From NCBI GenBank assembly GCA_030645535.1, contig JAUSNM010000027.1, positions 1 to 64,000 of the forward strand: a DNA stretch of 64,000 bases, read 5' to 3'. Positions 33,095-42,341 of the stretch are shown piece after piece. This stretch comes from Gallionella sp. (GTDB lineage: Bacteria; Pseudomonadota; Gammaproteobacteria; Burkholderiales; Gallionellaceae). Each line of letters begins with the position of its first letter. Position 1 is the stretch's first letter. Under the pieces are notes generated by a model. The model was not told the origin of the DNA. It did not search any database and worked only from the letters and a program-made list of their open reading frames with translations. A program made the translations under genes and the position numbers.

Positions 33095-34159
33095 ATGGCA
33101 TTAGTATCATTGCGTCAACTTCTCGATCACGCAGCTGAACACAGCTACGGTTTGCCAGCATTCAACGTCAACAACCTGGAACAGGTCAAGGCGATCATGG
33201 AAGCGGCTGACGAAACCAACAGTCCGGTCATCATGCAAGGTTCTGCCGGCGCGCGTAAATATGCGGGCGAACCGTTCCTGCGTCATTTGATCGAAGCAGC
33301 AGTTGAAATGTATCCGCACATTCCGGTCGTCATGCACCAGGATCACGGCGCATCCGAAGCTGTTTGTATCAACGCGATCCGCTCCGGCTTCTCCAGCGTG
33401 ATGATGGATGGCTCGTTGATGACTGATGCCAAGACACCTGCTTCATTTGAATACAACGTCAATATCTCCCGTCGCGTGGTTGAAATGTCGCATGCGGTCG
33501 GTGTGTCTGTCGAAGGTGAATTGGGTTGTCTGGGTTCTTTGGAGACTGGCGAGGGCGAGCAGGAAGATGGTCAGGGCGCCGTAGGCGTATTGAGCCACGA
33601 CCAGTTGCTGACAGATCCTGAAGAAGCAGCTGAATTCGTGCGCCTGACCGGCGTGGATGCACTGGCTATTGCCATCGGCACTTCACACGGCGCGTACAAA
33701 TTCACCCGCCCCCCTACCGGTGCTGTTCTGCGTATCGACCGTATCCGTGAAATTCACGCACGTCTGCCTAACACCCACCTCGTGATGCACGGTTCATCGA
33801 GCGTGCCACAGGAATGGCTGAAGATCATCAACGAATTCGGCGGCACGATGGGCGAAACCTATGGCGTTCCGGTTGAAGAAATCGTCGAAGGCATCAAGAA
33901 CGGCGTGCGTAAAGTCAATATCGATACCGACCTGCGCATGGCATCCACAGGCGCGACTCGTCGTTACCTGGCGCAAAACACCAAGGACTTCGATCCACGC
34001 AAGTTCATGGCAGAAACAACCAAGGCGATGAAGGGCATCTGCAAGGCGCGTTACGAAGCCTTCGGTTGCGCTGGCCAGGCCGGCAAGATCAAGCCGATCT
34101 CACTGGAAGCCATGGCAAACCGTTACGCTCGTGGCGAGCTGAACGCGATCATCAAGTAA
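33095..34159 (+). CDS. fba: Fructose-bisphosphate aldolase, class II
   Basis: 354 aa; [44 protein letters not shown]. Confidence 0.96.
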   Translation: MALVSLRQLLDHAAEHSYGLPAFNVNNLEQVKAIMEAADETNSPVIMQGSAGARKYAGEPFLRHLIEAAVEMYPHIPVVMHQDHGASEAVCINAIRSGFSSVMMDGSLMTDAKTPASFEYNVNISRRVVEMSHAVGVSVEGELGCLGSLETGEGEQEDGQGAVGVLSHDQLLTDPEEAAEFVRLTGVDALAIAIGTSHGAYKFTRPPTGAVLRIDRIREIHARLPNTHLVMHGSSSVPQEWLKIINEFGGTMGETYGVPVEEIVEGIKNGVRKVNIDTDLRMASTGATRRYLAQNTKDFDPRKFMAETTKAMKGICKARYEAFGCAGQAGKIKPISLEAMANRYARGELNAIIK

Positions 34160-34176
34160 GCGTTGTCTGTTTGAGC

Positions 34177-34210
34177 AATAAAAAAGCGACCTTCGGGTCG
34201 CTTTTTTATT
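34177..34210. terminator. Rho-independent terminator after fba
   Basis: AATAAAAAAGCGACCttcgGGTCGCTTTTTTATT. Confidence 0.9.
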
Positions 34211-34261
34211 GTGCGCACTCAAGTTTGAAGTCCGGCAGGCGAAGCATATATTGTGTGGCGA

Positions 34262-34288
34262 ATTAAAAAACCCCGGCTTGCCGGGGTT
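34262..34288 (-). terminator. Terminator of the pilY1 operon
   Basis: Minus strand CCCCGGcaagCCGGGG followed by TTTTTTAATT. Confidence 0.75.
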
Positions 34289-34315
34289 GTGGGTAAGACG
34301 TTTGTTGAAGTCGGG

Positions 34316-37300
34316 CTACGGGATCAATTCGCGCCACAACACCCTTTTGCCGGAAAAGTTGGCGGCGTTACTTGAAAAAACAACGCTTTCATTTAGAACC
34401 GGAGTCGGGTTATTGGAGGTGACGACGCCTACTTTCGGTTGTCCACCGATATAGACAACATTGATTCCGACGATCGTCGCATCGTATTTTGAGGATGCAA
34501 GCGCGGGCGGAGCGCCGACCTGAGCGTTCACTGCTCCACCTGTTGCATAATTGAAATAGTTAAGCCAGCTGTAACCACCAGGCGAACATACTGTGTTGGA
34601 GGGGACGATAGTCGGGACAACCAGCGTACCCTGTATCAATTTTGCATCGATGTTGACTCTTTCTCCGCTATCCGGAAAGTCGACATACCAGCCACGGCCG
34701 GTGTAAAAGTTCACCATGTTATTGGTAACCGTTCTGGTGGCGCCCGTGCTGGCTAGAGTCTGACTGACCAGAGAATTGCGCGGATTCACCAGTGTGGTCA
34801 TCGCGTTGTCATCCAGAATCGCATATTCCGTTTGTGTCTGGGTTGTGGAAAGATCCGCAGTTTCCAGATATTTACCGGTGCCGATGAACACTGCACGTTT
34901 GCCTACAATATTGCCCAGTACCGGCGTCGTCATGATCGGCTGAGGTAATGTGCCGGCAACATCTGAAAACAGGGTGGCGAATTTCAGAACATCGCCCGTG
35001 CCGACAGCAGCGACAACCGTGCTGTTGATATCGAAACGCCAGAGATTGCCCAGCAGATCGCCACCATACACAAAACCCGACAGATTGCCTGAGGGTTCGT
35101 TATTCCAGCCCGCAATTTTAGCCAGCCCGCTTGGCGTAGCGGCAGTACCCACGCCAGTTGAAATTTTGCTGACAATGGCACCCGTTCCCGCGTTCAGTAC
35201 ATACAGGTAGCCTACACCGCTGCCGGCGGGTGAATTACTGACGCTGGGATTAGAACTTAACGTCCCGTTGTCATAACCTGACGTCACCAACACCACCCAG
35301 GTGCCATCTGTCTTACGGGTAACAACAGGAACGCCGTAACTGTAGCCGACATCGCTGTCGGATGCAGGGGTGAATTCCCACAGCAAAGCAGGTGCAGAAG
35401 GATTGGTGATATCCAGCGCATAATAGCCACGCCCCCCCCCGTTAAGGCCGCCAACCAGGATGGTTTTCCATACTGGATCGTCAGCCGTGGTTACTGTCGC
35501 TGCATAATTGGCATTATTGCAGTTAGCGGTACAGACATCCGTGGTGACCGCGCTGCCGTTGACAAAGTTGGCATGCAGCGTGCCATAGTTCTTGTCTGCC
35601 AGCTTCCACATGTTCGGAATCACCATACTCGGCACATAAGCCCAGCGCTCAATCCCGGTATCTGCTGCAAAGGCATGCATCATGCCATCGTTGGCACCCA
35701 TGTAGACAGTCCCTGCGCGGGAAGCTTGCGCTGTAAAAAAAGCGCTGTAGCCGGGATAGGTGTAGCTGAATACCGGCGCACCCAGAAAGGCTGGCTGCGA
35801 TTCCAGTGCATCGCCCAACACGGCCTCACGGTAACGGTACAACCGGTTGTCCAACAGATTGCTGGAGCGATCCTCATACCCGTTTTGTCCGCGCAGAAAA
35901 TTGACCAGATTGGTTCCAGCTGCCGCCGTTTGTTGCGGAGGCGTCAGTGAAGACCATTGGCTCAGCGAGCTGATACGCGCAGCATCAAAATAGGTCGAAT
36001 TTGCGGTTGCATACGCCGCATCAAAGTTGATTAGCGCGTTGCCAGCGGCATTGGCTGTTACGATCGTCCGTGTGTCGGTCAGATCAGACACCTTGCTGAA
36101 CATTGTACCTGTACAGGCGGTGGCTACCGGTACGTAACAATCCGTGCCGACCTGGGTTCCCCCGGTGCAGATGACAGAATTGGGCGTAACGCAGTTATAA
36201 ATAGTGGTGGAGCCGCTGGAATCGGCAACCACGCTGCCCGGCGCTGCGCAAGTGTCAGCTGTTGTATTTTCCACGCACCATGTGGCATTGGAGCTGACCA
36301 CACCGGTATCCACGTTGATACCGCGAGCTTCAAGATTGCCTTTCCACGCAACCGTGGTGTAGCTGGCAACGTAGGCAAAGTTGTTGCCGGCGACAGGATT
36401 CAAGGTACTGGTGGCGGCAGCGGCTGCCGCACCTTTACGCGAGTTGATGCCGGCGAGGGCATTGGAAAGACTGGCAGACAACGAACTGGGGTTAGTGGCA
36501 TTAAAATAGGCCCCTCGACCATCGACTGCCGCATGCCATAAATCATCGATATTTTCCGGTGTGCCGGAAACGCTTGGAATCGGCCAATTGCAAACTGTGC
36601 CGGCCGCCTGCCATGGACATATCGTTGAAGAGGCGGTGCTCCCCAGGTTGACTGCGACATAATCTCCGGTGCTGTCGCTAAGGTAGCTGGACGAGTACAC
36701 CATTCTGCCTTTTGCACCCAACCCCAGGGTGAAGGTGGTCATATGCTGCTGGGTATTATTGTCCAACGTGCTGATGAACACGTTGTTCTGGCATACATCC
36801 GTGCCGAGAGCGCCGGTGCAGTTATTCAATGTCCCTGTGACCGTGCTGCCAAAAGTGCCGGTGCGTAAATCGGTCTGGTAGTAATACATCGAGACGTCGG
36901 CCAGCGTGTTGCTGGTTCCGCCGCTGGTGCTTTGCACGCTACTCTGTAGCGCGGGGGAAGTTGTGCTAGGAGAGGGGAGTGTTACTGTTGCTGTGCAAGT
37001 ACTTGAGGCCGAAGTATATGGTGCCACATAGTTATTTGCGGTGGCAGACCAACTGGGAGGCATACAAGTTGCACCGGCAGTCGCTACGGTGCAAGAACCA
37101 GTCTGCTGCCGTACCAATAGGCGTTTATTGGAGCCGGAACAATTCGAGCCTCCACCTCCAGATATCTTGGATCCGGTCGATGTATAAACGTTGCGCGTAT
37201 ATGTATTTGTCCATGTGGAGCCGACGGTTGCACCGTCATACATCGGGCGCCCGGCTGTGCCATCCTGGTTGCCAACGGCGGTGCTGCCATCTAACTTGGT

Positions 37301-38266
37301 ATCGCCTGTCTGGCTGTTCCAGTAACCATCTGTTGTGAGTATGGTGAAATTCTGCTGGCAGGAATATTGCACAGGATCAACCACTGCGACGCCGTTTTTG
37401 CTGGCCAGCTTGTTGGCATAGACTTTCCCGATGTCGGCCAGCGCCCCCAGCAACGGGGTCGAACTGCCAGCGCTCGTGGCGTAGAGTTTGTTGTACCAGG
37501 CCAACTTGTTGGCGGCGTCAAAAGGGGCGGCGTTGATAAAATCAGTCCCGCCGTTGTTGTTCATGGTGGCGAAGCCGACCCGGTAGTTGGTACCGATAGG
37601 CTTGAAGGCCAGTCCGGTCGCGGTCTTCATCATATTGATGCGGGTGTGGTAATAGCTGTACCAGTTGGCGAAGTTGGTCTGTTCGCTTGCACCGACAATC
37701 ACCTTAGTGAACACTCCACTGCCAGGTGTGGAACCGATGGCGCTATTGCATTCCTGATAAAAAGTACTGGCCGTGTTGAAGTAATCCTTTTGTGCGTTAG
37801 TGGTCTGCGTGCCGGAATATGTATAGTAAAAGGCGGCTTGGGCAGAAAAGCCACTGTTGTTGGTACTGTCGCTGTCTATGTCGATGAAGCTGGTGCTCAG
37901 GTTGGTGGTGCCTGAACCGGTGTTGTAGCCGTCGTTCCAGGCCGCGGTAAAGCTGGAATTGGGGTAACTGGTTCCGGTGGAACTGACCGGAGGAGCGTAA
38001 GTGAGACTTGGGTCATAGTAAACACCGTTGCACTGGCTGCTGGCGTAGCCGTAGCTCCCGGAAAAAGATTTTGTGGTGTCTGGTAAATAGGCCCAGCCCA
38101 TACTGCCCGAGTCATCCATCATCAGGAATACGTTGGGTATCACTAATGAGGTGGAGGATGTCGCCAAAGGGGCTGTCGCCAATGCAACCGACGCGGCGAA
38201 TGCAGGCACAGGCAGCAGCACGAAGTACAGCAGTGCGGCGATGAGGTTCTTCAGATGGGTTTTCAT
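34316..38266 (-). CDS. pilY1: PilY1-like type IV pilus tip/biogenesis protein
   Basis: VWA-like FLMMDDSGSMGW near the N-terminus; C-terminal propeller repeats (VYMGANDGMMHAFAADTG, VGGLNGGGRGYYALDITNP); ORF open to 38392, signal-peptide start at 38266. Confidence 0.93.
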   Translation of the reverse strand: MKTHLKNLIAALLYFVLLPVPAFAASVALATAPLATSSTSLVIPNVFLMMDDSGSMGWAYLPDTTKSFSGSYGYASSQCNGVYYDPSLTYAPPVSSTGTSYPNSSFTAAWNDGYNTGSGTTNLSTSFIDIDSDSTNNSGFSAQAAFYYTYSGTQTTNAQKDYFNTASTFYQECNSAIGSTPGSGVFTKVIVGASEQTNFANWYSYYHTRINMMKTATGLAFKPIGTNYRVGFATMNNNGGTDFINAAPFDAANKLAWYNKLYATSAGSSTPLLGALADIGKVYANKLASKNGVAVVDPVQYSCQQNFTILTTDGYWNSQTGDTKLDGSTAVGNQDGTAGRPMYDGATVGSTWTNTYTRNVYTSTGSKISGGGGSNCSGSNKRLLVRQQTGSCTVATAGATCMPPSWSATANNYVAPYTSASSTCTATVTLPSPSTTSPALQSSVQSTSGGTSNTLADVSMYYYQTDLRTGTFGSTVTGTLNNCTGALGTDVCQNNVFISTLDNNTQQHMTTFTLGLGAKGRMVYSSSYLSDSTGDYVAVNLGSTASSTICPWQAAGTVCNWPIPSVSGTPENIDDLWHAAVDGRGAYFNATNPSSLSASLSNALAGINSRKGAAAAAATSTLNPVAGNNFAYVASYTTVAWKGNLEARGINVDTGVVSSNATWCVENTTADTCAAPGSVVADSSGSTTIYNCVTPNSVICTGGTQVGTDCYVPVATACTGTMFSKVSDLTDTRTIVTANAAGNALINFDAAYATANSTYFDAARISSLSQWSSLTPPQQTAAAGTNLVNFLRGQNGYEDRSSNLLDNRLYRYREAVLGDALESQPAFLGAPVFSYTYPGYSAFFTAQASRAGTVYMGANDGMMHAFAADTGIERWAYVPSMVIPNMWKLADKNYGTLHANFVNGSAVTTDVCTANCNNANYAATVTTADDPVWKTILVGGLNGGGRGYYALDITNPSAPALLWEFTPASDSDVGYSYGVPVVTRKTDGTWVVLVTSGYDNGTLSSNPSVSNSPAGSGVGYLYVLNAGTGAIVSKISTGVGTAATPSGLAKIAGWNNEPSGNLSGFVYGGDLLGNLWRFDINSTVVAAVGTGDVLKFATLFSDVAGTLPQPIMTTPVLGNIVGKRAVFIGTGKYLETADLSTTQTQTEYAILDDNAMTTLVNPRNSLVSQTLASTGATRTVTNNMVNFYTGRGWYVDFPDSGERVNIDAKLIQGTLVVPTIVPSNTVCSPGGYSWLNYFNYATGGAVNAQVGAPPALASSKYDATIVGINVVYIGGQPKVGVVTSNNPTPVLNESVVFSSNAANFSGKRVLWRELIP

Positions 38267-38276
38267 GGTCTGTCTC

Positions 38277-38936
38277 CTAGTATACAAATGCCTGCACGTA
38301 GCTGACGGAATTCCTGGGGCCTGTGGTTCTGGAGGTGATGCGGAGCTGTGGCGCCTGACCCGCGACAGGGCAACCCGAACCCACGCAAACATCCTGTGGC
38401 AGCGGGATGCTCTGGCCGTTCTTGTCTATCGTAGCGCCGCTGAACAGACAGTTCGCATTTTGAATCGCCACATTTGGAGTGCGGCACATTCGCTGGATGA
38501 CATAGCGGGTGGTGTTCGCGCTGGCGTCAGTGCCGACCAGCACGCTGTCGGCGTTACTCCACTGAATTCCGGTGCCGTCAGTCAAACTGACAGCGGGATC
38601 GGTACTCGAGTAATAGCCCGCATTCAAAAAGCCGCCTGAACCACCCGTGCTGTTGAACGGATGCGCCGTATTGTTCAGCACATTGATCGCCGCGTTCCCA
38701 GCCTCAGTCGCAACCAGCCAGGCAACAGCCGCCTCAATTCCGGCATCCCCCGAGCTCGTGGTTGACTGCTTGAAAGCCAGATTGCCCGCAATCAGCGTGC
38801 TGGTGTCGACCGAGCGTATCAAGGCTACCGCAGCGAGCGAGATCACCAGCAGCGCGATCAGTGCGAAAAACAGCGACACGCCGCGCTGTTTGGCATGACG
38901 CGCCTGCCTGAAGCCACATTTGGCTGATATTTTCAT
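38277..38936 (-). CDS. pilX: PilX-like minor pilin assembly protein
   Basis: QRGVSLFFALIALLVISLAAVALIRSVDT leader; between pilW and pilY1. Confidence 0.85.
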   Translation of the reverse strand: MKISAKCGFRQARHAKQRGVSLFFALIALLVISLAAVALIRSVDTSTLIAGNLAFKQSTTSSGDAGIEAAVAWLVATEAGNAAINVLNNTAHPFNSTGGSGGFLNAGYYSSTDPAVSLTDGTGIQWSNADSVLVGTDASANTTRYVIQRMCRTPNVAIQNANCLFSGATIDKNGQSIPLPQDVCVGSGCPVAGQAPQLRITSRTTGPRNSVSYVQAFVY

Positions 38937-40045
38937 AACGTGCCCTTGGACCAGATCATGTTGCGCAGCGGAATAATATTTTCAAAAACGCGATAGCGGT
39001 AGCGTTGCCAGTTTGAATCAGACTGGCTCAGATCGATCGTTGGTGCAGGCGAAGCGACAGTGCCCGGCCATGCGCACAGACCGGTAGGTGCGGCAGCGGT
39101 TGTGGAACTGCATGCAGAGGTCACGTTCGACACTTCCATTTTTGCGTTGCGCGCCACGACGGCGATGCGTATCGCCTTGATCCGATTGCGGTCGGCCAGC
39201 GTCGGCGCGGCCCACGTGCCTGTGGCATCCACCCACTGGACGACCTGGTTCGAGTTGGCGGCAGCGGAAATTCCGTATTGCGCCTGAATGTTCACCACAC
39301 CTGTAACACCGGGCACAAAGGCTGCGGCCGTGCCATCCTGCCGTTCCAGATTGCCGCTGTTTGCACGATAGGTAACTTCATGCCATGCTCCCAAACAGGC
39401 CAGATTGGTGCCGCTGGATGTCGGGGCTGCGGTGGCTGCGGTAACGAGGGTATTTGCATCCGTTGCATCCGCAAAGGTGATGGAGGTCGTACCCGCCGGC
39501 AAGGCGACCATGGTTGAGATCGCGCAACTGGTGCCGTTGGTGATCAGAATGGCATCGTTGGTATTGCAGCCAAAATTATTCAGCACGGCCACATCCCTGG
39601 CCGGCGCGGCAGTACCGGCCGATGCAGTGGGTATGCCGGTCGTCTGGGTGGGTACGCCGCCCATCGCCGTGTCCCCGTAGCGCAGGGTAATGGTATCGCT
39701 GGCGCTCACGCCGGTTGTCGCAACGCCATCGGCGATAGTGACGGGCGAGAGGCGTGCAATGGTGCCTGCGATGCCGCCGACCGTCACCGTTGTGCATTCG
39801 AGCGCCGAATTGGTGACCGGCATCAGCGGATAGCCTGCCTGTTGCAACTCTCGCCCTATGTTGAACAGTGCAATGCTGCCGTTGGTTTGAGCATCGGCTG
39901 TGCCCGTGGTAGTGCGCTTTTGGGCCTCAAACACGGATAGCACCTGCAAGATGACCACAGAGACAAGCATACCAATGGTCAGACCGACCATCAGTTCAAT
40001 CAGGGAAAATCCAGTCTGATGTATGGATGCATTTTTTGAATTCAC
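38933..40045 (-). CDS. pilW: PilW-like minor pilin
   Basis: QTGFSLIELMVGLTIGMLVSVVILQVL prepilin leader, 370 aa. Confidence 0.88.
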   Translation of the reverse strand: MNSKNASIHQTGFSLIELMVGLTIGMLVSVVILQVLSVFEAQKRTTTGTADAQTNGSIALFNIGRELQQAGYPLMPVTNSALECTTVTVGGIAGTIARLSPVTIADGVATTGVSASDTITLRYGDTAMGGVPTQTTGIPTASAGTAAPARDVAVLNNFGCNTNDAILITNGTSCAISTMVALPAGTTSITFADATDANTLVTAATAAPTSSGTNLACLGAWHEVTYRANSGNLERQDGTAAAFVPGVTGVVNIQAQYGISAAANSNQVVQWVDATGTWAAPTLADRNRIKAIRIAVVARNAKMEVSNVTSACSSTTAAAPTGLCAWPGTVASPAPTIDLSQSDSNWQRYRYRVFENIIPLRNMIWSKGTL

Positions 40046-40049
40046 AGCG

Positions 40050-40421
40050 TTAGCCCCCGACGATGCTGGCAGTAGTGGTGAGATTATGCGGCGCCTGACC
40101 CGGTTGTTGCCAGGTCACCGTGACCGTGTATTGATTTCCCGACTGCGTCGTCGCGATGGTGCCGCCGGGCAAATCGGGGATCGCGGTTGCCGCCTGAACG
40201 TAGCTGGCGAGATTGGCCGTATCCGTCCACATCAGCCCTATTCGTTGCTGAGCGATGTAACTTGCATCGGTGCGAAACTCAGAGTCAACCGTGTTTTTAA
40301 TCATGGCCGCCTGCAATCCCACGATGGCGAGCACGCCCATCGAAAAAATCAGAATTGCGATCAGCGCCTCGAGCAACACCACGCCTTGCTGGGAAGATTT
40401 TGGAGGCAGATTTTTATGCAT
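40050..40421 (-). CDS. pilV: PilV-like minor pilin
   Basis: QQGVVLLEALIAILIFSMGVLAIVGLQA. Confidence 0.87.
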   Translation of the reverse strand: MHKNLPPKSSQQGVVLLEALIAILIFSMGVLAIVGLQAAMIKNTVDSEFRTDASYIAQQRIGLMWTDTANLASYVQAATAIPDLPGGTIATTQSGNQYTVTVTWQQPGQAPHNLTTTASIVGG

Positions 40422-40433
40422 GATTTTCTCCGT

Positions 40434-40940
40434 TTAGCAGCCGCGCGGATTGGAAGATGGCAAAGCAGGGTCACACATTCTGGCGTTGCCGCCTGAACCT
40501 ATCGTAACCCGTAAACTCTGTGTGCCGCCTGTTGCAGCAAGATCCACCCGTGTAAAAGGGACTGAGCCGTCCACATTCGTCACAACCAGTCCGAAATTAT
40601 TGAACGTAATGGTCGTTGCGCCAACGGGCAATACCGTACGTGTCACATTTTTCGAGCCTTCGCTGGCCAGGCGCTGTTCGATTACCGAGGCGGGCGTCAC
40701 CACGCTGACCGTCCACGATGAGTCAGTTCCCAGCACGAATGTTGTTCGAGTATTGCGCGTCACAGCCTCTGCGCGAGCCTTTTGCAACCCGTTGGCAATC
40801 GATTCGGCGGCAGTGCGGATCTGCGAGTTACTCACCCATGTCTGAAAGCTGGGTATCGCCACCGCCGCCAGGATACCCATGATAACGACGGTCGCCATCA
40901 ATTCGATCAGCGAAAAGCCCCGGGATTTATGCATCAACAT
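40434..40940 (-). CDS. fimT: FimT/GspH-like minor pilin
   Basis: SRGFSLIELMATVVIMGILAAVAIPSFQTWV; ORF extends to 40985. Confidence 0.82.
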   Translation of the reverse strand: MLMHKSRGFSLIELMATVVIMGILAAVAIPSFQTWVSNSQIRTAAESIANGLQKARAEAVTRNTRTTFVLGTDSSWTVSVVTPASVIEQRLASEGSKNVTRTVLPVGATTITFNNFGLVVTNVDGSVPFTRVDLAATGGTQSLRVTIGSGGNARMCDPALPSSNPRGC

Positions 40941-41365
40941 CCGCCTCCCTTGCTGGTTACCCAGCACGTGGCGCTGTTCCCCCACGCCGTGTTGGAGGCT
41001 TTTACGTTCGATTCATTGATCGTATAGCTATATGCAGACAAACTGCTGATGCCTGTGGCGGTGAGCGTGTAAGTATTGGCTGTAGCTGCGCAGGCATACG
41101 TGAAATTTGTTGTAGCCATAGGGATGGCAACAGGACAGCCGTTTGTATTCGAACCAAGTTGCGCCACTGTTGGCACATAAGTTCGATTGTCCTGATAAAA
41201 CTGCTCCATCTTGATGCGCGCGTCAGACAGCGTCGATGTCGCCTCTACCAGCTTGCCGCGTATCACATAATTGCTGTAGTTGGGGATCGCAACGGCCGCC
41301 AGTATGCCGATCACAGCGATCACAACCATCAGTTCGACCAGGGTGAAGCCTCGTAGCTTTTTCAT
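40934..41365 (-). CDS. pilE: PilE-like type IV pilin
   Basis: MKKLRGFTLVELMVVIAVIGILAAVAIPNYSNYV; paired cysteines near the C-terminus (CWVTSKGGGC). Confidence 0.85.
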   Translation of the reverse strand: MKKLRGFTLVELMVVIAVIGILAAVAIPNYSNYVIRGKLVEATSTLSDARIKMEQFYQDNRTYVPTVAQLGSNTNGCPVAIPMATTNFTYACAATANTYTLTATGISSLSAYSYTINESNVKASNTAWGNSATCWVTSKGGGC

Positions 41366-41587
41366 TGCGATCTCCTTTGGCATGCATAGTAAGTGTTTAT
41401 TTTAAAGTTTCCACTGCAAGTCGACCAGGTGAATGGAAATCCGGATAAACGGCATACAAACCCGCACTAACGGGCATGAAAAAATGACCTCACCTGATAA
41501 TGAAGAGTGATTCCCGCAGGGATATTCCGCTGTGTGTAATAACTTGCAAACACGCCATGCCCGCTACCCTCTCCTCAATCCTCAATC

Positions 41588-41664
41588 CTCTCCCGCAAGC
41601 GGGGAGAGCGCAGCGAGGGGGGCGAAGCCATGCAAACGTACGCTACGCGAGTTTCACGTTAGCG
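41588..41664. repeat. Double-hairpin repeat element at the 3' end of the tonB-like gene
   Basis: CTCTCCCGCaaGCGGGGAGAG (41588-41608) and CGCTA...TAGCG (41641-41664) overlapping the stop; similar in layout to 575-633. Confidence 0.55.
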
Positions 41665-42324
41665 GGGCTGTCCGTGTATGCTTTTCGGCGTCCGGTTAAC
41701 TGCAGCCGGTTCGTAGCTGACAACGATGTCCATTACGGTTGCCACGGTGTTGCCATTTTTACGCCCGGGCAGGAATACCGCCTGCAAAAAGCCGGCGCGT
41801 GCGCTGTCGACAAACACCGGGGGCAAGTTCGACGAAACCGTATCGACATTTACCACGTTGCCTGTTTTATCAATCCACAGGCGCAATACGATTTCACCCC
41901 CCTGCGAATATTCAAGCAGCTCTGGCGGATTATCGGAAATGTCCCGGGCAATGGCGGGGTGCTGGTCCAGTTCGGCAAGCGTGAAATAGCGAGAATCTAA
42001 CGCCGTCGATATGAGCGTATCCGTTGTAGAAAGCCCGCTGTCACCAGCCATATTTGTTTCGGTATCAACGTCAGCAACTTCCATCACATCGGTTTTTTCT
42101 ATGGCTTGTGGTGCAGCAGCACGAGGAGTCGGGGTGAGTGTTACCGTCAAACGATGCTGCCCTTGCTGCATGTTTGCGGAGCGGGCAATGTTCTTTTCGC
42201 CGACCGGCGACCACGGAACGCCATAGATGATGGCCAGATGAACAAGCAAGGACAGGCTGAGGATAATTGCCAATCGGGTATATCCGTCAAGCTTTTGCAA
42301 GAATTGTATTCCGCGTTTCATCAT
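41659..42324 (-). CDS. Energy transducer TonB-like protein
   Basis: 221 aa; one N-terminal TM, C-terminal GGEIVLRLWIDKTGNVVNVDTVSSNLPPVFVDSARAGFLQAVFLPGRKNG. Confidence 0.75.
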   Translation of the reverse strand: MMKRGIQFLQKLDGYTRLAIILSLSLLVHLAIIYGVPWSPVGEKNIARSANMQQGQHRLTVTLTPTPRAAAPQAIEKTDVMEVADVDTETNMAGDSGLSTTDTLISTALDSRYFTLAELDQHPAIARDISDNPPELLEYSQGGEIVLRLWIDKTGNVVNVDTVSSNLPPVFVDSARAGFLQAVFLPGRKNGNTVATVMDIVVSYEPAAVNRTPKSIHGQPR

Positions 42325-42341
42325 CGGTCTTAAGATGGATG

